Shown piece by piece: positions 21,577 through 30,127 of a stretch of 64,000 nt of DNA. A model generated the notes under the pieces. The model searched no databases. It was not told the origin of the DNA and worked only from the letters and a program-made list of their open reading frames with translations. This DNA comes from Streptomyces xinghaiensis S187 (lineage in GTDB: Bacteria > Actinomycetota > Actinomycetes > Streptomycetales > Streptomycetaceae): assembly GCF_000220705.2 (NCBI RefSeq), contig NZ_CP023202.1:5796501-5860500 (forward strand), given 5' to 3'. The position numbers were made by a program, and so were the translations under genes. Position 1 is the stretch's first letter. Each line of letters starts with the position of its first letter.

Positions 21577-21604
21577 TGGACGCGCGTTGGGCCTTGCATA
21601 GACT
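21577..21604 (+). promoter_or_regulatory. Candidate housekeeping promoter for the rbpA paralogue
   Basis: TGGACG (21577-21582), 16 bases, then TAGACT (21599-21604). Both hexamers fit the SigHrdB pattern. The predicted start would give a leader of roughly 60 bases. Confidence 0.4.
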
Positions 21605-21669
21605 GGGGCGCCCGGTAGCTGAGCTGCCTACCGATGCTTCGCAGCACCATCACGCAGGGAGTTACGACC

Positions 21670-22005
21670 GTGGCAAGTGGCAACGCGATCCGTGGAAGCC
21701 GGGTCGGCGCGGGGCCGATGGGGGAGGCCGAGCGGGGCGAGTCCGCTCCGCGCCTCCGCATCTCCTTCTGGTGCTCGAACGGGCACGAGACGCAGCCGAG
21801 CTTCGCCAGCGACGCGCAGGTCCCCGACACCTGGGACTGTCCGCGCTGTGGCTTCCCCGCCGGTCAGGACCGGGAGAACCCACCGGACCCGCCGCGCACC
21901 GAGCCGTACAAGACCCATCTCGCGTATGTGCGGGAGCGCCGCAGCGACGCCGACGGCGAGGCGATCCTCGCCGAGGCGCTGGCCAAGCTCCGCGGCGAGA
22001 TCTGA
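21670..22005 (+). CDS. RNA polymerase-binding protein, RbpA family (paralogue)
   Basis: A 111-residue RbpA-family protein; RbpA binds group I/II sigma factors and RNA polymerase and stabilises open complexes in actinobacteria. A zinc-ribbon-like core is visible (C-SNG-H and CPRCG, residues ~35-62), followed by the basic linker PPRTEPYKTHLAYVRERRS and an acidic C-terminal sigma-interacting helix. The N-terminus ASGNAIRGSRVGAGPMGEAERGES differs from the canonical Streptomyces RbpA, so I take this as the second paralogue. GTG start with CAGGGAG upstream. It has its own promoter candidate and a 12-bp terminator. Confidence 0.9.
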   Translation: MASGNAIRGSRVGAGPMGEAERGESAPRLRISFWCSNGHETQPSFASDAQVPDTWDCPRCGFPAGQDRENPPDPPRTEPYKTHLAYVRERRSDADGEAILAEALAKLRGEI

Positions 22006-22048
22006 GCCCCCGCGCGACCCCGGCCGGACACCGGCACGACGACTTTCC

Positions 22049-22087
22049 ACGGCCCGGCCGTCAGGCGACCCCTGGCGGCCGGGCCGT
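22049..22087 (+). terminator. 12-bp perfect hairpin after the rbpA paralogue
   Basis: ACGGCCCGGCCG (22049-22060) and CGGCCGGGCCGT (22076-22087), with CAGG/CCTG pairing in the loop. It lies 44 bases after the stop. Confidence 0.65.
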
Positions 22088-22318
22088 CCGCCGTGTACGG
22101 CACGGGAACGGCGGGCCCGGGAGCCTGCCGGGCCCGAGGCCCTCTGAGCCCGCCTGAGCCCCTGAGCCCCTGAGCCGTCTGAGGACCGGAGAGCCGTACC
22201 TGAGGCCCCGGACGAGGAATCCTCCCGATGCCGCTGTCAGTGCCCGCGGCTAGGTTCTCCGGCGTACGGGAGACATCCACGGGGCCGGTGCGGTGGGCAG
22301 CGCGGCCGGGGAGCGGTG
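22088..22318. other. Intergenic region before the MFS gene, with short CTGAGCC repeats
   Basis: The rbpA-MFS gap is 313 bases in all. After the hairpin it holds four copies of CTGAGCC between 22144 and 22176, the last three spaced by 8 bases, and a -10-like TAGGTT at 22251-22256 that may belong to the MFS gene. I see no gene in it. Confidence 0.5.
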
Positions 22319-23641
22319 ATGAGCGCGGAGACGGGCACGGGCGGCACGGGCACTGGCACGGCCACCGGTACGGACGCGGGTGCGGGAGCCGGGCCGGGAG
22401 CGGCGGAGGCCGCCGGCCCCGCCGCACCCGCCTGGCGGGGCGGCTTCGGACGGCTGTGGGCGGCCGCCGTCCTGTCCCGCTTCGGTGACGCCCTGCGCGG
22501 GGCGGCGCTCCCGCTGCTCGCCGTCCGGCTCACGGACGACCCGTTCCTCGTCTCCCTGGTGACCGCCTGCGGATTTCTCCCCTGGCTGCTCTTCGGGCTG
22601 CTCGGCGGGGCCGTGGCGGACCGGGTGGACCAGCGCCGGGCCATGTGGTCGGTGGACGTCCTCCGGGGCGCGCTGATGGCGGCCTTCGCCCTGGCCGTGG
22701 CCCTCGGTCTCGCGACGATCGCCCTGCTGATCGCGCTGGCCTTCGCGCTCACCACCCTCCAGACCCTCTTCGACAACGCCGCCACGGCCCTGCTGCCCTC
22801 CGTCGTGCCCGGCTCCGCGCTGTCCTCGGCCAACGCCCGGCTGATGACCGGCCAGCAGATCGCGGGGTCGTTCCTCGCCGCACCCCTGGTGCCGGCGGCG
22901 CTGGCCCTCGGCGCGGCCGCGCCCTACGCCGCCGACGCCGCGACGTATCTGGCGGCGGCGGTGCTCATCGCCTCGCTCCGCGTCACCGCGCCCGAACGGA
23001 AGCCGCGGTCCGCGGGCCGGACCCTCCGCCGGGACATCGCCGAGGGCATCGGGGTGCTGTGGCGGGACCGGGTGCTGCGGTCGCTGTGCCTCTCCAACGC
23101 GCTGTCCAGCGTGGGCATGGGCGCCCTGATCGCGACGCTGGTGCTCCATGTGACGGGCTGGCTGGGCGCGGGGGAGACGGGCTACGCCGCCGTCCTCACG
23201 GCCTACGGCGCCGGCAGCGTCCTGGGCGGCCTGGTCGCCGGGCGGGTCACCCGCCGGGCCGGGCAGGCCCGCGCGCTGTTCCTCGGCCTCGTCCTGCAGA
23301 CCGGCTGTCTGGTCGTGCTCGGTTCGGTCCGCGGTCTGCCCGCCGCGCTGGCCGCGCTCGGCGTCTTCGGCGTCATCGGCATGGTCTGGAACGTCACCGA
23401 GGTGACGATGATGCAGCAGCGCAGTCCGGCCGGGATGCTCGGCCGGGTGAGCGCGGCGAGCCGCACCCTGTCCACCGGCAGTGCCCCGCTCGGTGCCGTG
23501 CTGGGCGGCGCGGCCGCCGCGGCCTGGGGGCTCAACACCCCCGCCCTGCTGACGGCGGCCCTCTTCGCGCTCGGCGCACTGGCGTTGATACCGGCCCTCC
23601 GCGCCCCGGACCGCGAGGGGAGACCTCCTGCCGCCGCGTGA
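22319..23641 (+). CDS. Major facilitator superfamily transporter
   Basis: A roughly 440-residue polytopic membrane protein of the MFS, of the DHA-like or enterobactin-exporter-like type. After a 35-residue Gly/Thr/Ala-rich cytosolic head, the first helices (RFGDALRGAALPLLAVRL, CGFLPWLLFGLLGGAVADRVDQRR) contain the MFS motif A loop (GGAVADRVDQRRAM). About 10-12 hydrophobic segments follow to residue 435. The substrate is unknown. GGGGAG lies upstream of the ATG; a GTG immediately before is also possible. It is followed by pgi after 21-51 bases. Confidence 0.85.
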   Translation: MSAETGTGGTGTGTATGTDAGAGAGPGAAEAAGPAAPAWRGGFGRLWAAAVLSRFGDALRGAALPLLAVRLTDDPFLVSLVTACGFLPWLLFGLLGGAVADRVDQRRAMWSVDVLRGALMAAFALAVALGLATIALLIALAFALTTLQTLFDNAATALLPSVVPGSALSSANARLMTGQQIAGSFLAAPLVPAALALGAAAPYAADAATYLAAAVLIASLRVTAPERKPRSAGRTLRRDIAEGIGVLWRDRVLRSLCLSNALSSVGMGALIATLVLHVTGWLGAGETGYAAVLTAYGAGSVLGGLVAGRVTRRAGQARALFLGLVLQTGCLVVLGSVRGLPAALAALGVFGVIGMVWNVTEVTMMQQRSPAGMLGRVSAASRTLSTGSAPLGAVLGGAAAAAWGLNTPALLTAALFALGALALIPALRAPDREGRPPAAA

Positions 23642-23692
23642 TCCCTTAGGTTGGGAGACGCAGTGGGGGCTCGTACGAGAAGAAGTGGGTCG

Positions 23693-25354
23693 ATGTCCGA
23701 GATGAACGCAGAAGGCCGCGGCAGGCTGGACCGCATGCCGGAGTGGGCCGCGTTGGCTCAGCACCGGGAGAAACTGGGGGAGGTGGGACTGCGGGAGCTC
23801 TTCGCCGGCGACCCGGAGCGCGCCGGGCGCTACTCCCTCCGGGCCGGTGACCTCCATCTGGACTACTCCAAGCACCTGGTGACCGACGAGACGCTCGCTC
23901 TGCTGCGCGAGCTCGCGGCGGCGGCCGGGGTGGCCGGTCTGCGGGACGCGATGTTCCGCGGCGAGAAGATCAACAACACCGAGGGGCGGGCGGTGCTCCA
24001 CACCGCGCTGCGCGCCCCGCACGACGCGGTCGTCGAGGTGGACGGGGAGAACGTGGTCCCCGCCGTCCACTCCGTCCTGGGCAAGATGTGCGTCTTCGCC
24101 AACAAGGTCCGCGGGGGCCAGTGGACGGGGCACACCGGCAAGCCCGTCCGGGCCGTCGTCAACATCGGCATCGGCGGCTCCGACCTCGGCCCGGCCATGG
24201 CCTACGAGGTGCTGCGGCCCTACACGGCGCGTGAGCTGACGTTCCGTTTCGTCTCCAACATCGACGGCGCCGATCTGCACGAGGCGCTGCGCGACCTGGA
24301 CCCGGAGACGACGCTGTTCGTCATCTCCTCCAAGACCTTCACCACCATCGAGACCATCACCAACGCCACCAGCGCCCGCAGTTGGCTGCTGGACGGGCTC
24401 GGCGGCGACGAGGCGGCGGTGGCCCGGCACTTCGTGGCGGTGTCGACCAACGCCTCGGAGGTCGCGAAGTTCGGCATCGACCCGGCCAACATGTTCGAGT
24501 TCTGGGACTGGGTCGGCGGCCGGTACTCCTACGACTCGGCCATCGGGCTGTCGCTGATGATCGCCATCGGCCCGGACCACTTCCGCGAGATGCTGGCCGG
24601 CTTCCACCTCATGGACGAGCACTTCCGCTGCGCGCCGCCGGAGGAGAACGCCCCGCTGCTGCTCGGCCTGCTGGGCATCTGGTACGGCAACTTCCACGAC
24701 GCCCAGTCGCACGCCGTGCTCCCGTACAGCCACTACCTCTCCCGGTTCACCGCCTACCTCCAGCAGCTCGACATGGAGTCCAACGGAAAGTCCGTGGACC
24801 GCGAGGGCCGCCCGGTGAGCTGGCAGACGGGACCGGTCGTCTGGGGCACGCCCGGCACCAACGGGCAGCACGCGTACTACCAGTTGCTGCACCAGGGCAC
24901 CAAGATGATCCCGGCCGACCTCATCGGCTTCGCCCGCCCGGCCGGCGAACTCGACGACCGGCTCGCCGCCCAGCACGACCTGCTGATGGCCAATCTGTTC
25001 GCGCAGGGCCAGGCGCTCGCCTTCGGCAAGACGGCCGAGGAGGTCGAGGCGGAGGGCGTACCGGCCGAGCAGGTGCCGCACCGCACCTTCCGCGGCAACC
25101 ACCCCACCACCACCATCCTGGCCCCCGAGCTGAACCCCTCGGTCCTCGGCCAGCTGGTCGCGCTCTACGAGCACAAGGTCTTCGTGCAGGGCGCCGTCTG
25201 GAACATCGACTCCTTCGACCAGTGGGGCGTCGAGCTGGGCAAGGTGCTGGCCAAGCGGATCGAGCCGGCTCTCACCGAGGGGGCCGAGGTGCCCGGTCTG
25301 GACGCCTCCACGGCCGCCCTCGTCTCCCGCTACCGCGCCCTGCGCGGACGCTAG
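23693..25354 (+). CDS. pgi: Glucose-6-phosphate isomerase
   Basis: A 553-residue enzyme interconverting glucose-6-phosphate and fructose-6-phosphate, the branch point between glycolysis and the pentose phosphate operon next door. Family blocks present: FRGEKINNTEGRAVLH, VVNIGIGGSDLGPAMAYE, FVISSKTFTTIETITNA, NGKSVDREG and the C-terminal FDQWGVELGKVLAKRIEP. The ATG at 23693 is preferred (GAGAAGAAG upstream); a GTG at 23663 lies 10 bases after a TAGGTT and would give a protein 10 residues longer. It converges with pgl. Confidence 0.96.
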   Translation: MSEMNAEGRGRLDRMPEWAALAQHREKLGEVGLRELFAGDPERAGRYSLRAGDLHLDYSKHLVTDETLALLRELAAAAGVAGLRDAMFRGEKINNTEGRAVLHTALRAPHDAVVEVDGENVVPAVHSVLGKMCVFANKVRGGQWTGHTGKPVRAVVNIGIGGSDLGPAMAYEVLRPYTARELTFRFVSNIDGADLHEALRDLDPETTLFVISSKTFTTIETITNATSARSWLLDGLGGDEAAVARHFVAVSTNASEVAKFGIDPANMFEFWDWVGGRYSYDSAIGLSLMIAIGPDHFREMLAGFHLMDEHFRCAPPEENAPLLLGLLGIWYGNFHDAQSHAVLPYSHYLSRFTAYLQQLDMESNGKSVDREGRPVSWQTGPVVWGTPGTNGQHAYYQLLHQGTKMIPADLIGFARPAGELDDRLAAQHDLLMANLFAQGQALAFGKTAEEVEAEGVPAEQVPHRTFRGNHPTTTILAPELNPSVLGQLVALYEHKVFVQGAVWNIDSFDQWGVELGKVLAKRIEPALTEGAEVPGLDASTAALVSRYRALRGR

Positions 25355-25372
25355 TCACGCCGCTCGGGACAC

Positions 25373-25422
25373 GGAACGGCCCGGGACCGGGTGCACGGTG
25401 GTGCACGGTCCCGGGCCGTTCC
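25373..25422. terminator. 17-bp bidirectional terminator between pgi and pgl
   Basis: Bases 25373-25389 (starting GGAACGGCCC) pair perfectly with 25406-25422, with GTGCAC repeats in the loop. It lies centrally between convergent pgi and pgl. Confidence 0.8.
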
Positions 25423-25453
25423 CGGTACGAGCGGCCGGGCCGCGGGCGACGCG

Positions 25454-26236
25454 TCAGGGCGAGGCGGGCGGGTACATCTCGCGCGGCAGCCCGGCCGCGG
25501 CGGCCCGGTCGAGCAGCCACAAGGTGCGCCGGGTGCCGTACGCGCCCGCTGCCGGCACCTGGATCTCCCCGGCGCCGGAGAGCGCGAGCGCCACCGCCTT
25601 GGCCTTGTCCTCGCCCGCCGCCAGCAGCCACACCTCGCGGGCCGCGCGGATCGCGGGCAGGGTCAGCGAGATCCGGGTCGGCGGCGGCTTGGGGGCGCCG
25701 TGCACCCCGACCACCGTCCGCTCCGTCTCCCGTACGGCCGACAACTCCGGGAAGAGCGAGGCCACATGGGTGTCCGGGCCGACCCCCAGCATCAGCACGT
25801 CGAAGGCCGGCACCGGGCCGTGGTCCTCCGGGGTGGTGGCCCGTTCCAGCTCGGCGGCGTACGCCGCGGCCGCGTCGTCCACGTCCGCGCCGTGCGGGCC
25901 GTCGGAGGCGGCCATCGGGTGGACCCGGGCCGGATCGAGAGGCAGCGCGTCCAGCAGGGCCTCGCGGGCCTGGGCCTCGTTGCGCTCGGGGTCGTTCGCG
26001 GGCAGGAAACGCTCGTCCCCCCACCACAGGTCGATCCGCGACCAGTCCACGGCGTCCCGCGCCGGTGACGCGGCGAGCGCGGCCAGCAGCCCGTTGCCGT
26101 TGCGGCCGCCGGTGAGCACCACCGAGGCGGAGCCGCGCGCCGACTGGGCGTCCACGATCCTCGTGATCAGCCGGGCCGCGGCGGCCCCGGCCATGAGTTC
26201 CTTGTCGCGGTGGACGACGATCTGCGGAGCGCTCAC
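25454..26236 (-). CDS. pgl: 6-phosphogluconolactonase
   Basis: A 260-residue enzyme hydrolysing 6-phosphogluconolactone, the step after Zwf. The family blocks VVLTGGRNGNGLLAAL, IDLWWGDERFLPANDPERN and DVLMLGVGPDTHVASLFP are present. It starts with GTG, overlapping the opcA stop by 4 bases, so translation is coupled. It is the last gene of the tkt-tal-zwf-opcA-pgl operon. Confidence 0.94.
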   Translation of the reverse strand: MSAPQIVVHRDKELMAGAAAARLITRIVDAQSARGSASVVLTGGRNGNGLLAALAASPARDAVDWSRIDLWWGDERFLPANDPERNEAQAREALLDALPLDPARVHPMAASDGPHGADVDDAAAAYAAELERATTPEDHGPVPAFDVLMLGVGPDTHVASLFPELSAVRETERTVVGVHGAPKPPPTRISLTLPAIRAAREVWLLAAGEDKAKAVALALSGAGEIQVPAAGAYGTRRTLWLLDRAAAAGLPREMYPPASP

Positions 26237-27453
26237 AGGGCCGGCCTCCCGGCGGGGCCGCCCGGGCCGCCCGGATCCTTGCGCGGCGGCTGCGGCCGGA
26301 CGCCCTCCAGGGGCCGCGCACCCGGCGGCGGAGGCGGCGGTGACGGCGGGGCGGCGGAACCGGCGGAACCGGCCGGGCCCGGCGGCGCGGGCCGCGGGGC
26401 CTCCAGCGCCCGGTGGGCCGGGGCCGACGGCTTTGCCGGCTCGGGCTCGGGCGGCGTCCGCCCGGCCGCCGGCGCCCCGGCCGCCGGCGCCGACCGCGCC
26501 CCGTTCACCGTCTCCGGCTGGATCGTCTGCTTGCCGAGCCGTCCGGCACCGAACCGGACCGTGGCGGCGAACGCCTCGTCCGGGTCGAGCCGCCGCAGCT
26601 CCTCCGCGATCAGCTCGGAGGTCTCCCGCCGCTGGAGCGCGACATGCCGGTCCGGCTGCCCCGGCATCTTGAGCGCCGCCAGGGATCCGTCCGCCCGGTG
26701 CAGGCAGATCTCGCCCTCACCGGTCGTCAGCCGGACGGCCGTCAGGCCCGGGCCCGCCGACACCTTGCGGGCCACGGGCACCTTCAGCCGGTCGGCCAGC
26801 CACAGCGCCAGCAGCTCACTGCTCGGGTTGTACGCCTCGCCCTCGACCACGGCCGACTCGACCGGCGCGTGCCGCTGGTCCAGCGCGGCCGCCAGGACGC
26901 TGCGCCACGGGGTGATGCGGGTCCACGCCAGGTCGGTGTCGCCCGGCGTGTAGGTCTCGGCCCGCAGGGCGAGCGTGGAGACCGGGTCCTCGGTGGCGGA
27001 GGCGTCGGTGATGCGCCGGGCGGCCAGCTTGCCCAGCAGGTCCTCGTTGGGGTGCGCGGGCGCGTCCTCCGGCCACCACACGACCACGGGGGTGTCCGGC
27101 AGCAGCAGCGGGAGCACCACCGAGTGGGCGTGGTGGGCCAGTTCGCCGTGGAGCCGCAGCAGCACCGTCTCGCTGGTGCCGGTCTCCCCGCCGACCCGCA
27201 CCTCCGCGTCGAGCCGGGCCAGCTTGCGGTCCCGGGGCGAGCGCCCCGGCCGCTTGATGACCACGAGGATGCGCGAGGGGTGCTCCTGGGAGGCCTGGCT
27301 GGCCGACTTCAGGGCGTCGTAGTGGTTGCCCTCGTCGGTGACGATGATGAGGGTCAGCACCATGCCGACGGCCGACGAGCCGGCGGCCCGCCGCGCCTTC
27401 ACCAGGCTGGAGTTGATCTGGCTGGAGGTGGTGTCCGTGAGGTCGATGTTCAT
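26233..27453 (-). CDS. opcA: Glucose-6-phosphate dehydrogenase assembly protein OpcA with a long Pro/Ala tail
   Basis: OpcA is the redox-responsive allosteric partner that activates Zwf in cyanobacteria and actinobacteria. The core is residues 1 to ~310: MNIDLTDTTSSQINSSLV, LPLLLPDTPVVVWWPEDAP and FAATVRFGAGRLGKQTIQPE. It is followed by about 95 residues very rich in Pro, Ala and Gly (including PPSPPPPPPG), which most OpcA proteins lack. The tail runs into the pgl start. The ATG overlaps the zwf stop. OpcA identity is firm; the tail may be a disordered extension specific to this strain. Confidence 0.93.
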   Translation of the reverse strand: MNIDLTDTTSSQINSSLVKARRAAGSSAVGMVLTLIIVTDEGNHYDALKSASQASQEHPSRILVVIKRPGRSPRDRKLARLDAEVRVGGETGTSETVLLRLHGELAHHAHSVVLPLLLPDTPVVVWWPEDAPAHPNEDLLGKLAARRITDASATEDPVSTLALRAETYTPGDTDLAWTRITPWRSVLAAALDQRHAPVESAVVEGEAYNPSSELLALWLADRLKVPVARKVSAGPGLTAVRLTTGEGEICLHRADGSLAALKMPGQPDRHVALQRRETSELIAEELRRLDPDEAFAATVRFGAGRLGKQTIQPETVNGARSAPAAGAPAAGRTPPEPEPAKPSAPAHRALEAPRPAPPGPAGSAGSAAPPSPPPPPPGARPLEGVRPQPPRKDPGGPGGPAGRPAL

Positions 27454-28973
27454 GGCCGGCGCCAGCTCCGTCCGTCTCGTGCGAGCATCTCGTCCGCCGC
27501 CCTGGGGCCCCAGGTGCCGGCGGTGTACTCCTCCGGCTTGCCGTGGGTGTCCCAGTACTCCTCGATGGGGTCGAGGATGCGCCAGGACTCCTCGACCTCC
27601 TGGTGCCGCGGGAAGAGGTTGGCGTCGCCCAGCAGCACGTCCAGCAGCAGCCGTTCGTAGGCCTCGGGGCTGGAGGTGGTGAAGGACTCGCCGTACGCGA
27701 AGTCCATGGTGACGTCGCGGATCTCCATCGACGTGCCCGGCACCTTGGAGCCGAACCGGATGGTGACGCCCTCGTCCGGCTGCACCCGGATGACCAGGGC
27801 GTTCTGCCCCAGCTCATGGGTGTCGGTGGTGTCGAAGGGCGAGTACGGCGCGCGCTGGAAGACGACCGCGATCTCGGTGACGCGGCGGCCCAGCCGCTTG
27901 CCGGTGCGCAGGTAGAACGGCACCCCGGCCCAGCGGCGGTTGTCGATGGAGAGTTTGATGGCGGCGTAGGTGTCGGTGCGCGAGTCGCGGCTGATGCCCT
28001 CCTCCTCGCAGTAGCCGAGCACCTCCTCGCCGCCCTGCCAACCGTGCGTGTACTGGCCGCGCACGGTGTGGGCGCCCAGGTCCCCGGGGAGCTGTACGGC
28101 CTTGAGGACCTTCAGCTTCTCGGTCACCAGGGCCTTGGCGTCGAAGGAGGACGGCTCCTCCATCGCGGTCAGCGCCAGCAGCTGGAGCAGGTGGTTCTGG
28201 ATGACGTCCCGGGCCGCGCCGATGCCGTCGTAGTAGCCGGCCCGGCCGCCGATCCCGATGTCCTCGGCCATCGTGATCTGCACGTGGTCGACGTAACTGC
28301 GGTTCCAGATCGGCTCGAACATCGTGTTGGCGAAGCGCAGCGCCAGGATGTTCTGGACCGTCTCCTTGCCCAGGTAGTGGTCGATCCGGAAGACGTCACC
28401 GGGCTTGAACACCTGGTGGATGATGTGGTTGAGCTCCCGGGCGCTCTCCAGGTCGTGGCCGAACGGCTTCTCGATGACGGCACGCCGCCAGGAGTCGCCC
28501 TGCCCCTCCGACAGCCCGTGCTCCTTGAGCTGCCGGACGACGGTGGGGAAGAACTTCGGCGGCACGGAGAGGTAGAAGGCGAAGTTGCCGCCGGTGCCGC
28601 GGGCCTTGTCGAGTTCGTTGATGGTGGCCTTCAGCTTGCGGAAGGCGTCGTCGTCGTCGAAGGTGCCCGGGACGAAGCGGAAGCCCTGGCTCAGCTGCTG
28701 CCAGACCTCCTCGCGGAACGGGGTCCGGGCGTTCTCCTTGATCGCGTCGTGGACGACCTGGCAGAAGTCCTGGTCCTCCCACTCCCGTCGGGCGAACCCG
28801 ACCAGGGAGAACCCCGGCGGCAGCAGTCCGCGATTGGCCAGATCGTAGACGGCGGGCATCAGCTTCTTGCGGGACAGATCCCCCGTGACGCCGAAGATGA
28901 CCAGACCGGACGGCCCCGCGATGCGCGGGAGCCGCCGGTCCGACACGTCACGCAGCGGATTGCTGCTGCTCAA
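27450..28973 (-). CDS. zwf: Glucose-6-phosphate 1-dehydrogenase, TTG start
   Basis: A 507-residue enzyme, the NADPH-producing entry to the oxidative pentose phosphate pathway. The nucleotide motif GVTGDLSRKKLMPAVYDL, the active-site RIDHYLGKETVQN and the YAAIKLSIDNRRWAGVPFYL block are intact. The only workable start is TTG (residues SSSNPLRDV follow): a strong CGGAGG lies 8 bases upstream inside the end of tal, and no in-frame ATG or GTG precedes the conserved N-terminus. Three bases separate it from the tal stop. The weak start codon may set Zwf below Tal. Confidence 0.96.
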   Translation of the reverse strand: MSSSNPLRDVSDRRLPRIAGPSGLVIFGVTGDLSRKKLMPAVYDLANRGLLPPGFSLVGFARREWEDQDFCQVVHDAIKENARTPFREEVWQQLSQGFRFVPGTFDDDDAFRKLKATINELDKARGTGGNFAFYLSVPPKFFPTVVRQLKEHGLSEGQGDSWRRAVIEKPFGHDLESARELNHIIHQVFKPGDVFRIDHYLGKETVQNILALRFANTMFEPIWNRSYVDHVQITMAEDIGIGGRAGYYDGIGAARDVIQNHLLQLLALTAMEEPSSFDAKALVTEKLKVLKAVQLPGDLGAHTVRGQYTHGWQGGEEVLGYCEEEGISRDSRTDTYAAIKLSIDNRRWAGVPFYLRTGKRLGRRVTEIAVVFQRAPYSPFDTTDTHELGQNALVIRVQPDEGVTIRFGSKVPGTSMEIRDVTMDFAYGESFTTSSPEAYERLLLDVLLGDANLFPRHQEVEESWRILDPIEEYWDTHGKPEEYTAGTWGPRAADEMLARDGRSWRRP

Positions 28974-28976
28974 TGT

Positions 28977-30092
28977 TCACGCCTCCGGAGCGAGTCGCTT
29001 CAGCTCGGCCTCGGTGGATTCGAGGAGGTCGGTCCAGGACTTCTCGAACTTCTCCACGCCCTCGTCCTCCAGGAGCCGGACGACCTCGTCGTAGGAGACG
29101 CCGAGCTTCTCCAGCGCGTCGAGGTCGGCGCGGGCCTGCTCGTAGCCGCCGGTCACCGTGTCACCGGTGATCTCGCCGTGCTCGGCGACGGCCTCCAGGG
29201 TCGCGTGCGGCATGGTGTTGACCGTGCCGGGGGCGACCAGCTCGTCGACGTACAGGGTGTCCTTGTACGCCTTGTCCTTGACGCCGGTGGAGGCCCACAG
29301 CGGCCGCTGCCGGTTGGCGCCCTCGCGCTCCAGGGCGGCCCAGCGGTCGGAGGCGAAGACCTCCTCGTACGCCTGGTAGGCGAGCCGGGCGTTGGCCAGG
29401 GCCGCCTTGCCGCGCAGGGCCGCGGCCTCCTCGGTGCCCATGCCGTCCAGCCGCTTGTCGATCTCGGTGTCCACCCGGGACACGAAGAAGGAGGCGACCG
29501 ACTGGATCCGGGAGACGTCCAGGCCGGCGGCGCTCGCCTTCTCCAGGCCGGACAGGTAGGCGTCCATGACCGCGCGGTAGCGCTCCAGCGAGAAGATCAG
29601 CGTGACGTTGACGCTGATCCCGAGGCCGATGACCTCGGTGATCGCCGGAAGGCCCGCCTCCGTGGCCGGGATCTTGATGAGCGTGTTCGGCCGGTCCACC
29701 AGCCAGGCCAGCTGCTTGGCCTCGGCGACGGTCGCGTGGGTGTTGTGTGCCAGCCGCGGGTCGACCTCGATGGAGACCCGGCCGTCGCGGCCGTCCGTGG
29801 CGTCGAACACCGGCCGCAGCACGTCGGCCGCGTCCCGGACGTCCGCCGTGGTGATCATGCGCACGGCCTCTTCGACGGTCACCCGCCGTACCGCGAGGTC
29901 GGAGAGCTGCCGCTCGTACCCCTCGCCGCCGGAGATGGCCTTCTGGAAGATGGTCGGATTGGTGGTGACTCCCACGAGGTGGCTGGTGTCCATCAGCTCC
30001 GCGAGTTCACCGGACGAGATGAACGTGCGGGACAGGTCGTCCAGCCAGATCGCCACGCCCTCGTCGGAGAGGCGCTTGAGTGCGTCTGCCAT
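28977..30092 (-). CDS. tal: Transaldolase
   Basis: A 371-residue actinobacterial-type transaldolase that moves a dihydroxyacetone unit between sugar phosphates. The N-terminal IWLDDLSRTFISSGEL, GVTTNPTIFQKAI, SIEVDPRLAHNT and the Schiff-base Lys in TLIKIPATEAGLPAI are clear. The leader between tkt and tal is 35 bases; it holds AAGGAGGAG about 13 bases from the ATG and a perfect palindrome (30095-30106) between ribosome site and start. It lies in the pentose phosphate operon. Confidence 0.96.
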   Translation of the reverse strand: MADALKRLSDEGVAIWLDDLSRTFISSGELAELMDTSHLVGVTTNPTIFQKAISGGEGYERQLSDLAVRRVTVEEAVRMITTADVRDAADVLRPVFDATDGRDGRVSIEVDPRLAHNTHATVAEAKQLAWLVDRPNTLIKIPATEAGLPAITEVIGLGISVNVTLIFSLERYRAVMDAYLSGLEKASAAGLDVSRIQSVASFFVSRVDTEIDKRLDGMGTEEAAALRGKAALANARLAYQAYEEVFASDRWAALEREGANRQRPLWASTGVKDKAYKDTLYVDELVAPGTVNTMPHATLEAVAEHGEITGDTVTGGYEQARADLDALEKLGVSYDEVVRLLEDEGVEKFEKSWTDLLESTEAELKRLAPEA

Positions 30093-30094
30093 AA

Positions 30095-30106
30095 GAGTTG
30101 CAACTC
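30095..30106. repeat. Perfect 12-bp palindrome GAGTTGCAACTC in the tal leader
   Basis: It lies between the tal ribosome site and the ATG, overlapping the 3' end of the ribosome site (GGAGGAG). The dyad symmetry fits a protein operator better than an RNA hairpin, which would have no loop. No binding factor is recognised. Confidence 0.5.
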
Positions 30107-30127
30107 CTCCTTGTACGGATACGGGCG

